NCBI GenBank assembly: GCA_001557505.1
Contig: LSAX01000011.1
Span: 2,046,001-2,110,000 of the forward strand
DNA from: Reticulascus tulasneorum
Lineage: Eukaryota; Ascomycota; Sordariomycetes; Glomerellales; Reticulascaceae
Direction: 5' to 3'
Length of the DNA: 64,000 nt
Within the stretch, counting starts at the first letter, position 1. Every line of letters starts with the position of its first letter. The notes under the pieces were generated by a model. It was not told where the DNA came from and did no database searches. It saw only the letters and a list, made by a program, of their open reading frames with translations. This document shows positions 60,187-64,000 of the stretch, piece after piece. Made by a program: the position numbers and the translations under genes.

Positions 60187-61376
60187 ATGAAGGGTCTCGT
60201 TCTGTCAACTCTCCTGGCTCTTGCCCCGGTCTCATTCGCTGCCTGGACAGAATCGGAGGGCAAGTCCATCAAATACACCTCTGTGCCCGGCTATTTTTTG
60301 CAGGATGACCCGACGACAAACCCGACCGGCTTTGACTATGTAAGTGATCCCTGCGCCGGCTGTGTGCTGCTTCGACTAACCATGAATATAGGCTACAGTC
60401 AACTTTGGCCTTCTTAACAGGAGCTACCCTACCGACAAGCACTTTGATCCGGAGGGAGTAAAGACCCAATGGCAGCGGTTTGAGCATTGGGTCGATTACC
60501 AGAACTCGGGATGCAGCCACAGCGACAAGGTCAACTTCAAAATCCTCTTCATGGGCCGCCATGGAGAAGGCTGGCACAATGCTGCCGAGACCTTCTATGG
60601 CACTCCCGCGTGGAACGTAAGTCTACATCACTCCGTCTCCTAGCCTTTGCTGACATGTGAAATAGTGCTATTGGTCCGAGTTGGAGGGCAATGGTACCGC
60701 CATCTGGGCCGACCCTCTCCTGACCCCGGCTGGAGTTGCAGAAGCCACCAAGGCACACGGCTACTTCAAGTCGAGATATGAGTTGGAGAAGATGCCACAT
60801 TTCGAGTCGTACTACTCCAGTCCTCTGTCGCGTTGCACAGTCACCGCGAACTTGACGTTCAACGGCCTCGAACTGCCTGAGGACCGACCCTTCGTTGTTA
60901 CTGTCAAGGAGTACTTCCGAGAGGGTGTTAGCATCCACACCTGCGATCGCCGCTCTAACAAGACGTACATCGCCGACATGTTCCCGTCGTACAAATTCGA
61001 GCCGGGCTTCACCGAGTTCGACGAGCTCTGGCGCGGAACCGAAGCAGAGACTGGTGCGGCGCAGGATGCTCGATCCAAGGTCGTCTTGGATGATGTTTTC
61101 CGCACCGACGATAAGACCTGGCTCAGCATCTCAAGCCATTCGGGAGAAATTTCCAGGCTTCTGGGAGCCCTGAACCACCAGCCTTTCAGATTGTCTACGG
61201 GTCAGATCATCCCGGTGCTCGTCAAGGCGGAGGTTGTTGAACCCCAACCAACATCGACGTTCGCTTCTTGGGCGTCCGAGGCAACTTGCACCAGTCCACC
61301 GATTACTAGCATCGCCGGCCAGGGATGTGTTTGCTCAACGGCGACAACGACGCTACTCACTACACCGACACCATAG
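60187..61376 (+). CDS. Secreted histidine phosphatase superfamily (phosphoglycerate mutase-like) protein
   Basis: Exons 60187–60339, 60392–60616 and 60666–61376 total 1,089 bases (362 residues). A signal peptide is clear (MKGLVLSTLLALAPVSFA). The catalytic RHG box is in ILFMGRHGEGWHNAA. YYSSPLSRCTVTANLTF carries the second conserved Arg, and FREGVSIHTCDRR follows. The second catalytic His is in SISSHSGEISRLLGAL. The family makes a phospho-His intermediate. Secreted members act as acid phosphatases on unknown substrates. The C-terminal 45 residues are rich in Thr, Ser and Cys (SIAGQGCVCSTATTTLL) and could be a linker or surface region. Both introns are short and in good context. Confidence 0.9.
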
Positions 61377-62707
61377 CTGACTAGGTAGAAGGAAGGGATA
61401 GGCGGCACAGTGTACTGCATACGAGTAATTATAATCATGATAAAGCTTTGGCCGCGTAAAATACAGTTGTCGAGACGCGCCTACGGTCGAGGTTATTGCT
61501 TTGACAATCTTACGAAGAGCATTATCTAAGTGAAAGCACATTGTAAATAAGACGACAGCTGCCATGAAACGCACCAGCCGGATCCAGTAATCTCGATGAA
61601 CCCTTAGTGTCGCGCTGGGAAGGGTCCCAAAGTGAATGAAGGACGGACTGATGCGACTTTACAAGGGGGGCTCCCCCGCGATGTGGGGGAATGATTATTA
61701 TTCTGGAAAGTTTCAGGTTCTACTAATTCTGTGCAGAAGACGAATAGAAACATTTGGGAAAGTTCCGCAGCGCCTCCCAAGCCTCTTGCAGCATAGCGTG
61801 CGAGGCACACGGACAGGGCCCGTGGCATTGAGCAGCGGAAGGCTGGCATCTTTGCCTCCATTTAGCAAGTCGTTGGATGCCGCTCGGAAGTCGACGATGT
61901 GGTTTCATGATGCATTGACCATGGGCCCGTCCAACCATCGCTTGTGGGGGAAGCTCTAATCCGTGATGCCTGCCGTGATCCAGGCCGGTGAACCTGGCGA
62001 TTGGAATGATTTCGGGAGGAGAGGTCGCGGCTGAATTGCCGACATCTTTGCGTGCGGGATTCTGACTGGACATATTCTCCTCATCCCGCTATGATCTTTG
62101 CCCAGTGTTATCATTATTTTTCTTAATCGCCAGGGGTCCTGTAGCTTTAGTGATATAGCCTCCCTTGGCTTAGAGTAGATTTGTAGACATGTGTGTGTGT
62201 GTTGGATGTCTTAGTTTGAGTCGCACACGGTCGAAGCTCACGAGTCGGGTTTATCGGGGCATTTTCCTCCTCTCCAATCTCACGACTCAACAAACCTTCG
62301 AGTCTCCTCCTGGCGATATAACCCTTCTTCCCCCTCTTCCAGCTTCTGTGCAAAAAGTGTCTTCGATTCTTTTACTTCTCTTCTGGCCCTATCTAACCCT
62401 CCGTTCAGTGGACTGTTTTCTCCCACCCCCCCGCGTTATACTTTCTCCTAGCGCTGCCAACTGCAGCTTTCGATCGCTGCACAATCCTCTCATAGGCTTC
62501 CCAATCCTTCCAATCATTGCTCCATACTCATTAAACTTCCGCATCACTCCCACTGACTGCCACTGCATCCCGGATGCGACAAGGAGAAAAGGGGGACGCT
62601 AATCTCGCCTTCGTTTCCATCCGACGTGCAGCAAACTTGGCAAATAGTGGTCCGGCGGCCACAGTGTATGCAAAAGGCGCCGCAGGGCGACCACGTCGAT
62701 CCCAGAT
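61377..62707. other. 1.3-kb intergenic region with pyrimidine-rich leader
   Basis: No gene is supported. A short TG repeat lies near 62190–62202. From 62260 the sequence is C/T-rich, consistent with the promoter and 5' leader of the next gene. A minus-strand open stretch at 61723–62073 has no recognisable domain. Confidence 0.45.
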
Positions 62708-64000
62708 ATGCAGAGATCCGGCGCGACGCCGACCGCACAGAATGCACCAAACTTCTTCTCCTCCTCCTTCTTTACCTCTTCATCCACCAGCAAATCCCGC
62801 CCAGGCACGAGAGACGGCGACCAGTCCCAGCAGTTACAACCGTCGCAACCAAACCTGCTGACGAAAGAGCCCCGCAAAGGATCTTTTGGCCGGAAAGCCT
62901 CCTTCTCGAGTCCCTCCAAGTCGAAGCGCCGCGCCAACTCGAGTAGTGGGAATGTCGTGGTGACAGATCGAAACGTCCCGCCCGCGCTCCCTGACTTTGC
63001 CCTTGCGGCCGCGGCGAAGATCAGCAGGGAGACGGAGGCCATTCAGAGCCCGGCCAGTGCGGATAGCTTCAGCAAGATGTTGGGCCGGACGCAGCCCACG
63101 CCTACGGGATATGGTCCCAGCGGGATGCTGGCTCCCCAGCCGTCGCTGCAATCGAGCGAAGCTGGTATGGTGCATATGCAGATTCAAGAGATCGCGAACA
63201 AACGGATATCAACGCTGGATTATCTACGAAAAGCGTGCGCACCGCCCCTCCTATGCTACGGCGCGTTATTCTGGCTAACCTGTGGATGCAGACATGAAGG
63301 AAGGGTCTACTGGTTTAACACGTTGTTATTCGACAAGCCAGACCTACAACGAATGCCATATTTCGATTCTCGGAAGCTTGCTCGTCGAGCGACCAACTAC
63401 CTCCTCCTCGGCCTCTCCCTCCCGACCATCGTCGACCTCAATTCAGGCACCCCGCTAGAATTCCTTCGGAGTCTAAACGCCCTGTTACAGGAGTTTGAAT
63501 CATTCCAGCAACTACATGGAGAGGGAGGCAGTTCAGCTGGCTCGCTGACAAGGGCGAGGCTGCCCCAGATGTTTAGGAGAGCACCGGGGACCAAGTCAAG
63601 AAGAAGTGCCAGCGGTGCGGCGAACGATATCGGCTACCCCATGGACTCGGATTCAATGGGGGGAGGATATGGAGGGATTGGAGCGTCGTCACAAGCGTCC
63701 GCCAGCGTCATGTCGTTTGCGGCCAGCGAGACGGATTTGCTCCCTGGAGAGGAGTACACACATTTGCTCACGCCGTCGCTACCGTTCGAGCCGGACTTCT
63801 TCGAGACGTTCGCCACGCTGTGCGACGTGCTGATTGACGTTTACACACGGTTATTGAGTCTGATACCAACTCCGCGAGAGACTACAGCGCCGGTCGCAGA
63901 GCTGTTTGCAAAGGCGGACTCGAAGGTTCGGAAGATCATTATCAACGGTGTTGTGAAGGAGTTCGAGGACACCAGCAGGTCACAGATCAAGACCGAGGTT
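62708..64000 (+). CDS. Conserved Pezizomycotina protein of unknown function (5' part, runs off window)
   Basis: Exon 1 is 62708–63234 and exon 2 starts at 63292 and continues past the window end. The frame begins MQRSGATPTAQNAPNFF. It has a Ser-rich disordered leader with basic patches (GRKASFSSPSKSKRRANSS), then VTDRNVPPALPDFALAAAAKI. A conserved folded part follows: RISTLDYLRKAHEGRVYWFNT, LLFDKPDLQRMPYFDSRKLA, RRATNYLLLGLSLPTIVDL, TPLEFLRSLNALLQEFESFQ. Later come LPFEPDFFETFATLCDVLID and NGVVKEFEDTSRSQ. I recognise the protein as widespread in filamentous ascomycetes, but no function is known to me. The intron (63235–63291) is 57 bases with no stop in frame, so the whole region reads as one frame. 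Splicing joins RKA to HEGRVYW. Confidence 0.8.
   Translation, partial: MQRSGATPTAQNAPNFFSSSFFTSSSTSKSRPGTRDGDQSQQLQPSQPNLLTKEPRKGSFGRKASFSSPSKSKRRANSSSGNVVVTDRNVPPALPDFALAAAAKISRETEAIQSPASADSFSKMLGRTQPTPTGYGPSGMLAPQPSLQSSEAGMVHMQIQEIANKRISTLDYLRKACAPPLLCYGALFWLTCGCRHEGRVYWFNTLLFDKPDLQRMPYFDSRKLARRATNYLLLGLSLPTIVDLNSGTPLEFLRSLNALLQEFESFQQLHGEGGSSAGSLTRARLPQMFRRAPGTKSRRSASGAANDIGYPMDSDSMGGGYGGIGASSQASASVMSFAASETDLLPGEEYTHLLTPSLPFEPDFFETFATLCDVLIDVYTRLLSLIPTPRETTAPVAELFAKADSKVRKIIINGVVKEFEDTSRSQIKTEV

Noticed and set aside
61723..62073. Minus-strand 116-codon open frame
   Set aside because: It has no recognisable motif and no neighbouring exons in phase, and the composition looks random.

Overview
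This window is nuclear DNA of a filamentous ascomycete (Pezizomycotina). The evidence is short GT–AG introns of about 50–90 bases with CTAAC-like branch points, a class III chitin synthase, and several families confined to or expanded in moulds: HET, NACHT–WD, LaeA-like methyltransferase, DUF6594 and DUF3638. The genus cannot be told from the sequence. No rRNA, tRNA, intact transposon or CRISPR array was seen. Most gene models were built by hand from reading frames, splice signals and conserved protein motifs; nearly all give an exact multiple of three.

Left part (1–28 kb), accessory in flavour: a giant DUF6606/DUF3638/DUF3645 protein (−), broken by one missing base; a LaeA-like methyltransferase (+); a protein joining a STAND-type N-terminal helical region to a retropepsin-like segment (−); a DUF6594 membrane protein (+); a short-chain dehydrogenase (+); a HET-domain protein (−); a gamma-glutamyltransferase-type acylase (+) converging on mitochondrial monothiol glutaredoxin (−); a divergent phosphopantothenoylcysteine-decarboxylase-like flavoprotein (+) that has lost key motifs; and a HET-type C-terminal fragment (+).

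Middle part (28–53 kb), housekeeping and secretion: class III chitin synthase (+), converging on the ER–Golgi SM protein SLY1 (−), whose last exon is frameshifted in a G8 run; a 1,462-residue PNUTS/Ppn1-like phosphatase-1 regulator with TFIIS-N, RVTW and CCCH elements (+); a secreted sedolisin protease (+); a coiled-coil protein of unknown role (+); a branched-chain aminotransferase (−); and CTP:phosphoethanolamine cytidylyltransferase (−).

Right part (53–64 kb): a hydrolase–NACHT–WD40-like STAND receptor (+) whose first exon is only the start codon; a secreted histidine phosphatase (+); and the 5' part of a conserved Pezizomycotina protein of unknown function running off the window (+).

The most notable points are: two conserved genes each lacking exactly one base; three GC–AG introns needed to restore conserved residues; the PPCDC-like protein that keeps the catalytic His but has lost the Asn and Cys motifs; the unannotated-looking PNUTS homologue; and the NACHT receptor. 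I found no convincing self-contained new system. The closest candidates are the giant DEAH-motif protein and the recognition-type genes (HET, NACHT–WD, STAND-N/retropepsin).
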